Below, piece by piece: positions 35,270-43,833 of a stretch of 64,000 bases of DNA (position 1 is its first letter; every line of letters begins with the position of its first letter). The notes under the pieces are model-generated. The model made no database searches and was not told where the DNA came from. It was given only the letters and a program-made list of their open reading frames with translations. A program made the translations under genes and the position numbers. The DNA lies in assembly GCF_028682175.1 (NCBI RefSeq), contig NZ_JANHKS010000005.1, forward strand, positions 62,001 to 126,000, read 5' to 3'. The stretch comes from Pseudomonas putida. GTDB lineage: Bacteria > Pseudomonadota > Gammaproteobacteria > Pseudomonadales > Pseudomonadaceae.

Positions 35270-36346
35270 TCAGCGCTCGACAGTGCGATTCCAGCGGGTG
35301 GTCCACTCGCCACGTTGCTGGTTGATCGTGTCCCAGTCGACCTTGATCAGGGCGTTGACCTTCTCGGGGCCGTAAGGCATGCGCGAGGCCACATCGGGCG
35401 GCAGCTTCACGGTCTGGTTGACCGGCGCGAAGCCGTTGGCCCGGGCCTGGATTTCCTGGACTTCAGGCGAAAGCACATACTGGATGAACGCCTGGGACAG
35501 CTCGGGCTGGGCATTGGGCGTGACGCCGCACGCCGCGATCTGCAAGGCGATGCCGCCTTCCTTGGGGTAGATGAATTTCAGCGGAAAGCCAGTGCCTTGC
35601 AGTGCCACGGCGCGGCCGCTGCCGTACACCGCCATGACCACATCGCCGTTCTGCATCATGCCGTCCATTTCCCCGGGCGCGGCCACCCAGGCCAGCACGT
35701 TGGGGCCGATTTCATCCTTGAGGGCCTTGAAGCCGGGGTCGATGTTCTTCTCGTCGCCGCCGCGCAGGCGGGCCATTTCGACCAGGGTGTGCAGGCCGTA
35801 GGTGTTGGTCACCGGCGGCATGCCCAGCAGCTGTTTGTAGCGCGGGTCGGTGAGGTTCTCCCAGGAGTCCGGGGCTGCCCAGCCGCGCTTCTTGAACGCC
35901 TCCTCGTTGTAGCCGATGCCAGTGGCGACCACGCCAATGCCGGTCGCCTCGGGGCTCAACCGCGCCAGGGGATAGAGGTCCTTGTACACCGGCGCATCGC
36001 TGAGCTTCTCGCACAGGCCAAGCTGCAGCGCCTGGTACATCGGGCCGTCATCCATCATCGCCACGTTGATCTGCTGGCGGCCTTTCTGGGCCTGCAACTT
36101 GGCCAGGGTTTCGGTCGAGTTGCCCGCCACGTACACCACTTTGACGTTGTGCTGTTTTTCGAAGGCGGGAATGACCTGGGTCTTGTACATCTGCTCGGTG
36201 GATCCACCGACACCGGCGACGTACAAGGTGGGTTCGGCCAGCGCCTGCTGGCTCGCAAGGCCCGCGAAGGTCACGGCAAGGGCGAGCGCGGCGCGCTGGA
36301 AAGGACGAAACGGCGGTGTTGCTGGGGACGAGTTAAGGCTATTCAC
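35270..36346 (-). CDS. Periplasmic substrate-binding protein, family 1 (PotD-like)
   Basis: This 358-residue protein has a Sec signal peptide (cleavage near QALA-EP, about residue 38). The mature part starts with TLYVAGVGGSTEQMYKTQVI and shows the extracellular solute-binding family 1 pattern. The start is a GTG at 36346 with GGAG eight bases before it; no ATG in the N-terminal region would keep the signal peptide. It is the first gene of the nine-gene operon. Ligand: a cationic or opine-like amino compound, judging from the operon's oxidases (inference). Confidence 0.85.
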   Translation of the reverse strand: MNSLNSSPATPPFRPFQRAALALAVTFAGLASQQALAEPTLYVAGVGGSTEQMYKTQVIPAFEKQHNVKVVYVAGNSTETLAKLQAQKGRQQINVAMMDDGPMYQALQLGLCEKLSDAPVYKDLYPLARLSPEATGIGVVATGIGYNEEAFKKRGWAAPDSWENLTDPRYKQLLGMPPVTNTYGLHTLVEMARLRGGDEKNIDPGFKALKDEIGPNVLAWVAAPGEMDGMMQNGDVVMAVYGSGRAVALQGTGFPLKFIYPKEGGIALQIAACGVTPNAQPELSQAFIQYVLSPEVQEIQARANGFAPVNQTVKLPPDVASRMPYGPEKVNALIKVDWDTINQQRGEWTTRWNRTVER

Positions 36347-36413
36347 AGACTATCTCCGAAGTGCATGGGGCAGATCGAACAATGCGTCAGTTGCTTCAAC
36401 CGAGGCTGAAGCC

Positions 36414-36434
36414 ATGCATGCACGGTGCATGCAT
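36414..36434. promoter_or_regulatory. 21-bp palindrome between divergent LysR and operon starts
   Basis: ATGCATGCAC, centre G, GTGCATGCAT. The arms match perfectly. It lies 68-88 bp upstream of the binding-protein GTG. It contains T-N11-A spacings and is a good candidate for the LysR operator. Confidence 0.55.
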
Positions 36435-36569
36435 ATCCGGGCGAATCCATCGCCCGGTGGCGCATCTTCATGTGCGCTATGGGTTGCAACTCGAGTATTG
36501 CGACAGGGCTCCCATATGGTCAAATACGGATATCCGGGTTAGTTATTCATATTTGATATGGAAGGCCAG

Positions 36570-37475
36570 ATGAACCTCAGGCAGATCGAAGCGTTTCGAA
36601 GCGTCATGCGGCTGGGCTCCATGACCGCAGCAGCCGAGGCGTTGTACACCTCGCAGCCCAACGTCAGCCGCCTGATCGCGCAACTGGAACTGAGCACCGG
36701 GCTTAGCCTGTTCAAACGCGCCGGGGTGCGGCTGATCCCGACCCAGGAAGGCCAGGCGTTCTTTCAGGAAGTGGAGCGTGCGTACGTCGGCATGGATTCG
36801 CTGAGGCTTTCGGCGAAGAACATTCGCAACCTGGGCACCGGCCGCCTGCGGGTCGCGGCAGTTCCCTCCACCGGCCTGAGCATGATCCCTCGGGCGCTCA
36901 AGGCCTTTACCGACTCACGTCCGGAGTTGACCGTCTCGCTGCACGTGAACTCCTCGCAGACTGTGGAGCAATGGGTCAAATCGCAATTCTGCGACATTGG
37001 CCTGGTGGTTCACCCGGGTGACGTCAGCAGTGACCAGAGCGAGTTGCTGGCGATGGTGCCTGCGGTCTGCGTACTCCCCGCCTCGCACCCTCTGGCCGGG
37101 CGCGAACACATCACCTTCACCGATCTCGAAGGCGAAACCTTCGTTTCCCTGTGCCACGGCGACGGCACCCGCGCACTGGTGGACGGTCTTTTCGAACAGG
37201 CGGGTGTGGAACGGGTCATGGCCGTGGAGGCGCAATACAGTGCGATCAACTGCGAGATGGTGGCACTGGGCATGGGCATAACCCTGGCCCACCCACTGGT
37301 GGCCCGCGATTACCAGCATCGGGACATCGTGATACGGCCATTCAAGCCGGACATCCTGTTCCCCACCTACGTCATCTGGCCGGCCGCCCATGCACGGACC
37401 CGGCTGGCTGAAGAGTTTGTCGAGACGCTCAAGGACTTTTACGAAAATGTATTAGGTGTTTCCCGCGAACGTTAA
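36570..37475 (+). CDS. LysR-family regulator, NocR/OccR-like
   Basis: This 301-residue protein opens MNLRQIEAFRSVMRLGSMTA with the HTH at about 19-40 (AAAEALYTSQPNVSRLIAQL); this N-terminus resembles the opine regulators NocR/OccR. I chose the ATG at 36570 because GGAAGG lies seven bases before it; an ATG at 36558 is also open. It is divergent from the importer/oxidase operon and is its probable activator, with a catabolic substrate as effector. Confidence 0.88.
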   Translation: MNLRQIEAFRSVMRLGSMTAAAEALYTSQPNVSRLIAQLELSTGLSLFKRAGVRLIPTQEGQAFFQEVERAYVGMDSLRLSAKNIRNLGTGRLRVAAVPSTGLSMIPRALKAFTDSRPELTVSLHVNSSQTVEQWVKSQFCDIGLVVHPGDVSSDQSELLAMVPAVCVLPASHPLAGREHITFTDLEGETFVSLCHGDGTRALVDGLFEQAGVERVMAVEAQYSAINCEMVALGMGITLAHPLVARDYQHRDIVIRPFKPDILFPTYVIWPAAHARTRLAEEFVETLKDFYENVLGVSRER

Positions 37476-37503
37476 CAATCAACTGGGTAAAAGCCATACA
37501 AAC

Positions 37504-37536
37504 AAAAACGCTGCGATCATCGCAGCGTTTTCTTTT
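37504..37536. terminator. Bidirectional rho-independent terminator
   Basis: AAAACGCTGCGAT and ATCGCAGCGTTTT are perfect arms around one base, followed by CTTTT on the plus strand and by a T-run on the minus strand. It closes both the LysR gene and the convergent DUF2790 gene. Confidence 0.85.
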
Positions 37537-37568
37537 AACCGTTCGGACATCAATCAAACCGGACTTCA

Positions 37569-37856
37569 TTATCCGTTCTGACGGCCATAACCCATGGTGG
37601 TGTATTCAAGGGTGTGAGTGGCGCCCTGGCTGTCAACGTAGACCATGCTCGACTTGACCAGACCGTCGACTTTCTCTGGATCCTGGGCGGTGGTTACGCT
37701 GGAGACCTTGGCTACGTCCAGGCCTTTGTGGCGGTTGTACTGCTCGACCTGGGTCAGTGGACGCGCGCTGTTGGAGGCGGCGGTGTTGTCAGCGAGTTCG
37801 TTGGCCGATGCGAAAACACTGAAAAACGAGAGGGCGGCGAAGGCGACATATTTCAT
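37569..37856 (-). CDS. DUF2790 exported small protein
   Basis: This 95-residue protein has a signal peptide (cleavage near ASA-NE). The mature part carries PLTQVEQYNRHKGLDVAKVSS and VDSQGATHTLEYTTMGYGRQNG, the DUF2790 pattern seen in many small periplasmic Pseudomonas proteins. Function unknown; homologues are often stress- or metal-responsive, but nothing here proves that. Confidence 0.85.
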   Translation of the reverse strand: MKYVAFAALSFFSVFASANELADNTAASNSARPLTQVEQYNRHKGLDVAKVSSVTTAQDPEKVDGLVKSSMVYVDSQGATHTLEYTTMGYGRQNG

Positions 37857-38079
37857 TTTGGATCTCCAGTATCTGAGTAGTCTGCAAGTTGAGCAAAGCG
37901 TCTATTCGTTTGCTTCTGGCAGCGATTGTTGCGCGTTATCGTCGCGGCGATAAATATTTGCGGTCGATATGAAACATTGCCCATATCGATATAAGCGCGA
38001 TTATTTCATTCCTGGAAATACAGTATTACTTTAACTAGCGATACAAAAGTTAAACTAACGTTATAGAAATTTCATATCA
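37857..38079. promoter_or_regulatory. AT-rich promoter region of the DUF2790 gene with inverted repeats
   Basis: The 223 bases hold no gene. Two inverted repeats stand out: TCGATATG (37964-37971) with CATATCGA (37982-37989), and TTTAACT with AGTTAAA near 38032-38056. Either could be an operator for the DUF2790 gene. No clear -35/-10 pair was fixed. Confidence 0.4.
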
Positions 38080-38173
38080 CCCGTAGCAGCACGGCTTGCC
38101 GGCGGGAGCGGTGTATCAGTCAATTATAGGTGTCTGACACACCGCTCCCGCCGGCAAGCCGTGCTGCTACGGG
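38080..38173. repeat. Long inverted REP pair
   Basis: The stretch begins CCCGTAGCAGCACGGCTTGC and ends with its reverse complement. The arms run about 39 bases each with one mismatch and enclose a 16-base loop. The symmetry extends beyond the REP core into GGAGCGGTGT, so the pair arose by inverted duplication. It lies between the DUF2790 promoter and the end of the GntR gene. Confidence 0.9.
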
Positions 38174-38216
38174 GTGGAGTGCGCATGTGACAGGCCGGCT
38201 GCAGGCCCCGCCGCTT

Positions 38217-38942
38217 TCACCGCCGAATCGAATCGGGATGCTCGCCCTCGGAACGCACCATCAACATGATTGCATCGCGTTTTTCCAACAGATGGTGCCG
38301 CAGGATTTCGCTCAACCGCTTGCCGTCGCGGGCCTGCAGGGCGGTGATCATCTCTTCATGGTCGTGCAATGCCCGCTCCCACTTCGGTGCCTGCTGGTTG
38401 GACAGGTATCGCAGCGCCTGAATGCGTCGGTTCAGCGACAGGTAGACCTGACGCAGCGCGGTATTGCGTGCGGCGAGGTTGATCATGTCGTGGATGGCGC
38501 GGTTGCGCTGGTAGTAGCCGGGCAAGTCGTTCTGATTCTTGCTCACCACCATGGCGTAATGCAGCGCCTTGATGTCTTCCAGTTCCTGGGGGGTGATGCG
38601 CTCGCAGGCCAGCTCCCCGGCGAATGCCTCGATACCGCTCATCAGTTCGAAGGTCTCGCGAATTTCCATTTCCGACATGCGCGAAACGCTGGCGCCACGG
38701 TTGGGGTTGATGTCGATCAGGCCTTCTACTGCCAGCACTTTCAGCGCTTCACGCAACGGCGTGCGGGAAATCCCAAGGGTTTCGCACAGCTCGCGCTCAT
38801 TGAGCTTGGTCCCGGGCGGCAGCACGCCTTCGGTGATGAAGCTGCGCAGGTGCTCGACCACGATGTCATGAAGGCGCTGACGCTCGACCTTGAGCGACAG
38901 GCGCGGGTCGGGGGTGGCGCCCGACGGCTCGAAATTTTGCAT
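38217..38942 (-). CDS. GntR-family regulator, FCD (FadR-type) subfamily
   Basis: This 241-residue protein has an N-terminal winged HTH (LRSFITEGVLPPGTKLNERE, then LGISRTPLREALKVLAVEGL, about 30-80) and a helical FCD ligand domain with His residues of the metal site (NRAIHDMI, HDHEEMI, RHHLLEKRD). It is divergent from the aminotransferase gene. The palindrome at 39066-39085 is its likely operator, and the near-identical site before the malic enzyme gene suggests a small regulon. Confidence 0.88.
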   Translation of the reverse strand: MQNFEPSGATPDPRLSLKVERQRLHDIVVEHLRSFITEGVLPPGTKLNERELCETLGISRTPLREALKVLAVEGLIDINPNRGASVSRMSEMEIRETFELMSGIEAFAGELACERITPQELEDIKALHYAMVVSKNQNDLPGYYQRNRAIHDMINLAARNTALRQVYLSLNRRIQALRYLSNQQAPKWERALHDHEEMITALQARDGKRLSEILRHHLLEKRDAIMLMVRSEGEHPDSIRR

Positions 38943-39065
38943 GCAAGATTCCTCTACTGCATCACGAAAAGCTGGCTTCAGGGCGGTTCTTATACTTAAA
39001 GCGGGCCATTTGCAGCTGATATTAGCTCAAAGTCGTCCATTGACGTAGCTCAGCGAGGTGCTAAC

Positions 39066-39085
39066 GTATTTTGAATTCAAAATAC
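39066..39085. promoter_or_regulatory. 20-bp perfect palindrome, candidate GntR operator
   Basis: GTATTTTGAATTCAAAATAC reads the same on both strands. It lies 21-40 bases before the sgaA ATG and about 125 bases from the GntR start. Nineteen of its 20 bases recur before the malic enzyme gene (43674-43693). Confidence 0.75.
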
Positions 39086-39105
39086 AAAAACAAGAGGAGA
39101 CACCC

Positions 39106-40317
39106 ATGCTGAAACTCGACTTCCATCCTGCCGGCCGCCACTTCCTGCAAATTCCAGGGCCCAGCCCGGTGCCGGATCGCATCCTGCACGCCATGAGCTA
39201 CCCCACCATCGATCACCGCGGCCCCGAATTTGGCGAGCTGGGCCTGAAGGTCCTTGATGGCATCAAGAAGATCTTCAAGACCCAACACCCGGTTGTCATC
39301 TACCCCGCCTCCGGCACCGGCGCCTGGGAAGCGGCGCTGTGCAATACCATGAGCGCGGGCGATGAAGTGCTGATGTTCGAAACCGGCCACTTCGCCACGC
39401 TGTGGCAGAAAATGGCGCTGAGCCTTGGCCTCAAGCCGCAGTTCATTGGCAAGCCGGGGATCGAAGGCTGGCGCGGCGGGGTCGATGCGGGGATGGTCGA
39501 AGCGCACCTGCGCGCCGACAGCGGCCACCGCATCAAGGCGGTGTGCGTGGTGCACAACGAAACCAGCACCGGCGTGACCTCCGACATCGCCTCGGTGCGC
39601 CGGGCCATCGACGCCGCCGGGCACCCGGCGCTGCTGCTGGTGGACACCATCTCGGGCCTCGCCTCGGCGGACTATCGCCATGACGAATGGGGCGTCGATG
39701 TCACGGTTTCAGGCTCGCAGAAAGGCCTGATGCTGCCGCCGGGCATCAGCTTCAACGCCCTCTCGCCCAAGGCCCTGCAAGCCAGCAAGAACGCCGGCCT
39801 GCCCCGCAGTTTCTGGGCCTGGGAAGAAATCGTCGAGATGAACAAGACCGGCTACTGGCCTTACACCCCTAACACCAACCTGTTGTATGGCCTGTCCGAG
39901 GCGCTGGACATGATCCTGGGCGAAGGCCTGGACAACGTGTTCGCTCGCCATAACCGCCTGGCCCACGCCTGCCGCTCGGCGGTCAATGCCTGGGGGCTTG
40001 AGATCCAGTGCGCCGACCCTGCCGTGTACAGCCCGGTGCTGACCGGCGTGATGACGCCCGAAGGCATCGATGCCGACCAGGTGCGCAAGCTGATCTACGA
40101 GCGCTTCGACATGTCCCTGGGCACCGGCCTTGGCAAGCTCAAGGGGCGCATGTTCCGCATCGGTCACCTGGGCGACTGCAACGATCTGACGTTGATGGCT
40201 ACGCTCACCGGTTGCGAGATGGGCCTGCAGATGGCCGGGGTGAAACTGCAATCGAGCGGCGTGCTGGCCGCCATGGACTACCTGGGAGGCCAATCGGTGC
40301 CATTGCGCCGCGACTGA
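39106..40317 (+). CDS. sgaA: Class V aminotransferase, serine/alanine-glyoxylate type
   Basis: This 403-residue PLP enzyme has the N-terminal RHFLQIPGPSPVPDRILHAM, ASGTGAWEAAL (phosphate-binding loop, about 68-78), LLLVDTISGLASADYRHDEW (PLP ring Asp180) and the Schiff-base Lys206 in SGSQKGLMLPPG. Such enzymes transfer the amino group of serine (or alanine) to glyoxylate, giving hydroxypyruvate and glycine. AGAGGAGA precedes the ATG at 39106. CAAAAACAAG just before it may be an Hfq/Crc site. The MFS gene follows in the same direction. Confidence 0.85.
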   Translation: MLKLDFHPAGRHFLQIPGPSPVPDRILHAMSYPTIDHRGPEFGELGLKVLDGIKKIFKTQHPVVIYPASGTGAWEAALCNTMSAGDEVLMFETGHFATLWQKMALSLGLKPQFIGKPGIEGWRGGVDAGMVEAHLRADSGHRIKAVCVVHNETSTGVTSDIASVRRAIDAAGHPALLLVDTISGLASADYRHDEWGVDVTVSGSQKGLMLPPGISFNALSPKALQASKNAGLPRSFWAWEEIVEMNKTGYWPYTPNTNLLYGLSEALDMILGEGLDNVFARHNRLAHACRSAVNAWGLEIQCADPAVYSPVLTGVMTPEGIDADQVRKLIYERFDMSLGTGLGKLKGRMFRIGHLGDCNDLTLMATLTGCEMGLQMAGVKLQSSGVLAAMDYLGGQSVPLRRD

Positions 40318-40403
40318 TCGCCCTGACGGGCGCTTGCGAGCTTTTCCGCAGCGCCCCCGCAGCACTTTCTCACTATCCCGAATCAACGCGCCGCCATGGC
40401 GCG

Positions 40404-40414
40404 AACAACAAGAA
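40404..40414 (+). promoter_or_regulatory. CA motif, candidate Hfq/Crc catabolite-repression site
   Basis: AACAACAAGAA fits the AANAANAA pattern bound by Hfq with Crc in pseudomonads and lies directly before the Shine-Dalgarno GGAG of the MFS gene. A weaker CA-rich stretch (ACAAAAACAAGAGGAG) lies at the same place before sgaA (about 39085-39099). Confidence 0.5.
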
Positions 40415-40428
40415 ACTGGAGATAGAAC

Positions 40429-41724
40429 ATGAAGTCTTTACGTCTGCGCCCCACCACGGTGGTGCTCATCATGCTGTGCGCCATGTACTTCATCACCTAC
40501 CTGGACCGCGTCAACGTCAGTACCGCCGCGGTCGGATTCGGCAAGGAATTCAACCTGACCAAGACCGAAATCGGCCTGGTCTTCTCTGCTTTTGCCTATC
40601 CCTACCTGGTGTTCCAGATCATCGGCGGCTGGGTCAGCGACCGCTTTGGCGCCAAGCGCACGCTGGTGGTGTGCGGGATCATCTGGGCCGGCGCGACGGT
40701 GCTGACCGGCCTGGCCGGCGGTTTCGTCTCATTGATCATTGCCCGTCTGCTGCTGGGCCTTGGCGAAGGCGCAACCTTCCCGGCGGCAACGGCGGCGATG
40801 TCGCGCTGGGTGCCCAAGGATCAACGCGGTTTCGCCCAAGGCATCACCCACGCCTTTGCCCGCCTGGGCAACGCGCTGGCGCCGGCAGCGATGGTCGCGG
40901 TGATGGCAGCCTACGGCTGGCGAGAGTCGTTTTATGTGTGCGCGGGGATCAGTTTTGTCTGGGTGATGCTGTGGATGCTGGTGTTCACCGAACAGCCCAA
41001 GGACCACCCGCGCATCTCTCGCCAGGAACTGGACGTGCTGCCGCCGCCCAAGCCCAAGAGCAACATTGCGCTGCCGTGGGGCCGGCTGTTCAAGCGCATG
41101 GCACCGGTGACCATCGTGTACTTCTGCTATGGCTGGACGCTCTGGCTGTTGTTGAGCTGGGTGCCGATGTATTTCATGAACATGGGGCTGGACCTGAAGA
41201 ACACGGCGATCTTCTCCTCGCTGGTGTTTTTTGGCGGGGTGGTGGGCGACACCCTGGGCGGGATCGTCAGCGACCGCATCTACAAGCGCACCGGCGATCT
41301 GAACCGCGCCCGCAGCCGCATGGTCGCGATCTGCCTGACCTGCACCCTGGCGGCGCTGGTGCCGCTGATGTTTACCCATGACATGTATGTGTCGCTGGGC
41401 TGCCTGGCGGTGGCGTTCTTCTTTTCCGAGATGACGATTGGTCCGATGTGGGCGATCCCGATGGACATCGCACCGGATCATTGCGGCACGGCCAGCGGCA
41501 TGATGAACACCGGTTCAGCCATGGCGGCGATCATCAGCCCTGTGGCGGCGGGTTTGCTGATCGACAAGTTCGCGAACTGGCAGTTGCCGTTCATGGTGAG
41601 CATTGGTTTGCTGGCGATCGGCGTCGTGCTGTCGTTCTGGATGAAACCGCAGAAGCGCTTCGAGTACGGCCAGCCTGCGGCTGCAACGGTTGAGGCGGGA
41701 GGGTCTGCGGTGGTCAGCAAGTAG
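40429..41724 (+). CDS. MFS transporter, anion:cation symporter type
   Basis: This 431-residue protein has 12 membrane segments. TM1 holds ITYLDRVNVSTAAVGFGKEF, and the loop after TM2 holds GGWVSDRFGAKRTLV, both typical of the ACS family (organic acid symporters). The 111-bp gap from sgaA contains AACAACAAGAA (40404-40414) before the GGAG ribosome site. It probably imports an organic acid that feeds the glyoxylate/serine/malate group around it (inference). Confidence 0.85.
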   Translation: MKSLRLRPTTVVLIMLCAMYFITYLDRVNVSTAAVGFGKEFNLTKTEIGLVFSAFAYPYLVFQIIGGWVSDRFGAKRTLVVCGIIWAGATVLTGLAGGFVSLIIARLLLGLGEGATFPAATAAMSRWVPKDQRGFAQGITHAFARLGNALAPAAMVAVMAAYGWRESFYVCAGISFVWVMLWMLVFTEQPKDHPRISRQELDVLPPPKPKSNIALPWGRLFKRMAPVTIVYFCYGWTLWLLLSWVPMYFMNMGLDLKNTAIFSSLVFFGGVVGDTLGGIVSDRIYKRTGDLNRARSRMVAICLTCTLAALVPLMFTHDMYVSLGCLAVAFFFSEMTIGPMWAIPMDIAPDHCGTASGMMNTGSAMAAIISPVAAGLLIDKFANWQLPFMVSIGLLAIGVVLSFWMKPQKRFEYGQPAAATVEAGGSAVVSK

Positions 41725-41725
41725 C

Positions 41726-41899
41726 GGCACAACTTGCCCGCGTCGGCGTCCTCAAGATCGCTCCCGCGGGCAAGCCCGGCTGCTACGGGACAGGGGGGCT
41801 CGCTGGATTTGGTTTCACATCAAACCCGTAGCAGCACGGCTTGCCGGCGGGGGCGTCTTCATGATCGCCATCGCCGGCAAGCCGGACTGCTACGGGGCC
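41726..41899. repeat. Two inverted REP pairs
   Basis: The first pair (41726-41790) is made of a diverged TAGCGGCACAACTTGCCCGC and CGGGCAAGCCCGGCTGCTAC; the second (41827-41899) of CCCGTAGCAGCACGGCTTGC and GCCGGCAAGCCGGACTGCTA. They lie between the convergent MFS and malic enzyme genes. Confidence 0.83.
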
Positions 41900-41970
41900 A
41901 GGGTGATCGCAAATTCCGGGGTGCAGCCCAAAACCTGTGGGAGCCAGGCGCCGATCACAGGCTCACGTGG

Positions 41971-43650
41971 TCATTGACCTTCCTTGACCCCATATTCGCG
42001 ATACACCGGCTTCCAGAAATTCGCCTCGACTGCCTCGCGCAACGCCTCGTCGGACATCTCCTGGGCCACCCCGTCTGCCTGGGCGGCCTTGCCTACAGCA
42101 AAGGCGATCTTCTTGCTCACGGCCTGCACATCGCGCAGTGGCGGCAACATCTGCCCTGCCCCTGCACTGTCGGCCAGCGCCTGAGCCGAGGCCATCAGCA
42201 TGCCTTCGGTCACCCGTGTCGCCTTGCTCGCGATGGCGCCCAGGCCGATGCCGGGGAAGATGTAGGAGTTGTTGCACTGGGCAATCGGGAATTTCTTGTC
42301 AAACAGCTCGACCGGCAGGAACGGGCTGCCCGTCGCCACCAGCGCCTTGCCCTCGGTCCATTGCAGGATGTCCTTGGGATGCGCTTCGATCTGCGAGGTG
42401 GGGTTGGACAGCGGCATGATGATCGGCTGCGCACAGTGCGCGTACATGGTCTCCACGATCTCCTGGGTGAACAGCCCCGACTTGCCCGACACCCCGATCA
42501 GCACCGTTGGCTTGAGGTTGCTGACCACCTCCTGCAACACCGGCCAGTCCCCGCTGAACTGCCAATGCGCCAGCGATTCGGTCGGGTGCGACAGACGTTC
42601 CTGGAAGTCATAGAGCCCGGTCTGTTTGTCCGTCAGCAGCCCCTTGCTGTTGAGCAGATACACTTGCCGACGCGCCTGCGCCTCGCTAACGCCCTCCAGC
42701 TGCATGGCCGAGATGATCTGCTCGGCAATGCCGCAACCGGCAGAACCTGCGCCGACGAAGGCGATGGTCTGCTCCGACAGGCGCTGCCCTTTCATCTTGC
42801 ACGCAGCCAGCAGGGTGCCCACAGTGACCGCCGCCGTGCCCTGGATGTCGTCGTTGAAGCAGCACAATTGATCGCGATACCGCGCCAGCAACGGCATGGC
42901 GTTGCTCAGGGCGAAGTCTTCGAATTGCAGGATTACCCCCGGCCAGCGCCGCTTGACCCCATCGACGAACGCCTGGAGGAAACTCTCGTATTCCGCGCCG
43001 CGCACCCGCTCCTGGCGACGACCAAAATACACAGGGTCCGCCAGCAACGCCGGATTGTTGGTGCCCACGTCCAGCACCACCGGCAGCGTATAGGCCGGGC
43101 TGATGCCGCCACAGGCGGTGTAGAGCGACAGCTTGCCGATGGGAATGCCCATGCCGCCAACGCCCTGGTCGCCCAGGCCCAAGATGCGTTCGCAGTCACT
43201 GACCACGATGACCTTGACGTTGTTCTTGGTGACATTGCCGAGGATTTCGTCGATGCGCGCCTGGTCGCCGATGCCGATGAACAGGCCACGATGGCTGCGA
43301 TAGATCCGGGCGAATTCCTGGCAGGCCTTGCCGACGGTGGGGGTGTAGATGATTGGCAGCATCTCGTCGACATGATCGTCGACGACGCGGTAGAACAGGG
43401 TTTCGTTGAAGTCCTGCACCGAGCGCAGGAACACATGCTTCTCAAGGTCGGTGCCACAGGCCTTGAACTGCTGATAGGTGCGCTCGGCCTGTTGTTCGAT
43501 GGTTTCCACCTGATCGGGCAGCAAGCCGGTCAGGTGCAGGATTTCACGTTCACAGAGGCTGAAAGCCGTGCCCTTGTTGAGCAGCGGCGTGCCCAGCAGA
43601 GTCGGGCCCTTGAATCGGGGGTACAGGGGACGGTCGGACGAAGCAGACAT
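41971..43650 (-). CDS. maeA: NAD-dependent malic enzyme
   Basis: This 559-residue protein is close to E. coli MaeA (565). It shows catalytic Tyr102 in [35 protein letters not shown], Lys173 in [25 protein letters not shown] (metal Asp) and NAD-site [11 protein letters not shown] (300-310). It decarboxylates malate to pyruvate. GGAGGT lies four bases before the ATG at 43650; an ATG one codon earlier is equally open. A GntR-type palindrome lies 24-43 bases upstream. Confidence 0.92.
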   Translation of the reverse strand: MSASSDRPLYPRFKGPTLLGTPLLNKGTAFSLCEREILHLTGLLPDQVETIEQQAERTYQQFKACGTDLEKHVFLRSVQDFNETLFYRVVDDHVDEMLPIIYTPTVGKACQEFARIYRSHRGLFIGIGDQARIDEILGNVTKNNVKVIVVSDCERILGLGDQGVGGMGIPIGKLSLYTACGGISPAYTLPVVLDVGTNNPALLADPVYFGRRQERVRGAEYESFLQAFVDGVKRRWPGVILQFEDFALSNAMPLLARYRDQLCCFNDDIQGTAAVTVGTLLAACKMKGQRLSEQTIAFVGAGSAGCGIAEQIISAMQLEGVSEAQARRQVYLLNSKGLLTDKQTGLYDFQERLSHPTESLAHWQFSGDWPVLQEVVSNLKPTVLIGVSGKSGLFTQEIVETMYAHCAQPIIMPLSNPTSQIEAHPKDILQWTEGKALVATGSPFLPVELFDKKFPIAQCNNSYIFPGIGLGAIASKATRVTEGMLMASAQALADSAGAGQMLPPLRDVQAVSKKIAFAVGKAAQADGVAQEMSDEALREAVEANFWKPVYREYGVKEGQ

Positions 43651-43673
43651 CATTACCTCCAGTGCATGTTTTT

Positions 43674-43693
43674 GTATTTTGAATTCAATATAC
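43674..43693. promoter_or_regulatory. Second copy of the GntR-type palindrome
   Basis: GTATTTTGAATTCAATATAC differs from the site before sgaA at one base only. It lies 24-43 bases upstream of the maeA start, so the GntR/FCD regulator 4.7 kb away probably acts here as well. Confidence 0.72.
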
Positions 43694-43833
43694 ACCGATG
43701 AATCGCAATGCCAAGCTCGGGGCATAAAGCTTCTGGAGATGGGAGTTTAGACACGGACGGCCGTTTGTGGCTGAGCGTTTGCTCGATGGCTGGGCCGGAC
43801 TAGACTGGCAGTTTCGAGAAACAGGAGACAGCC

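Noticed and set aside
41734..43701. 655-codon plus-strand frame opposite maeA
   Set aside because: Shadow of the malic enzyme gene; its sequence shows no domain and starts in REP DNA.
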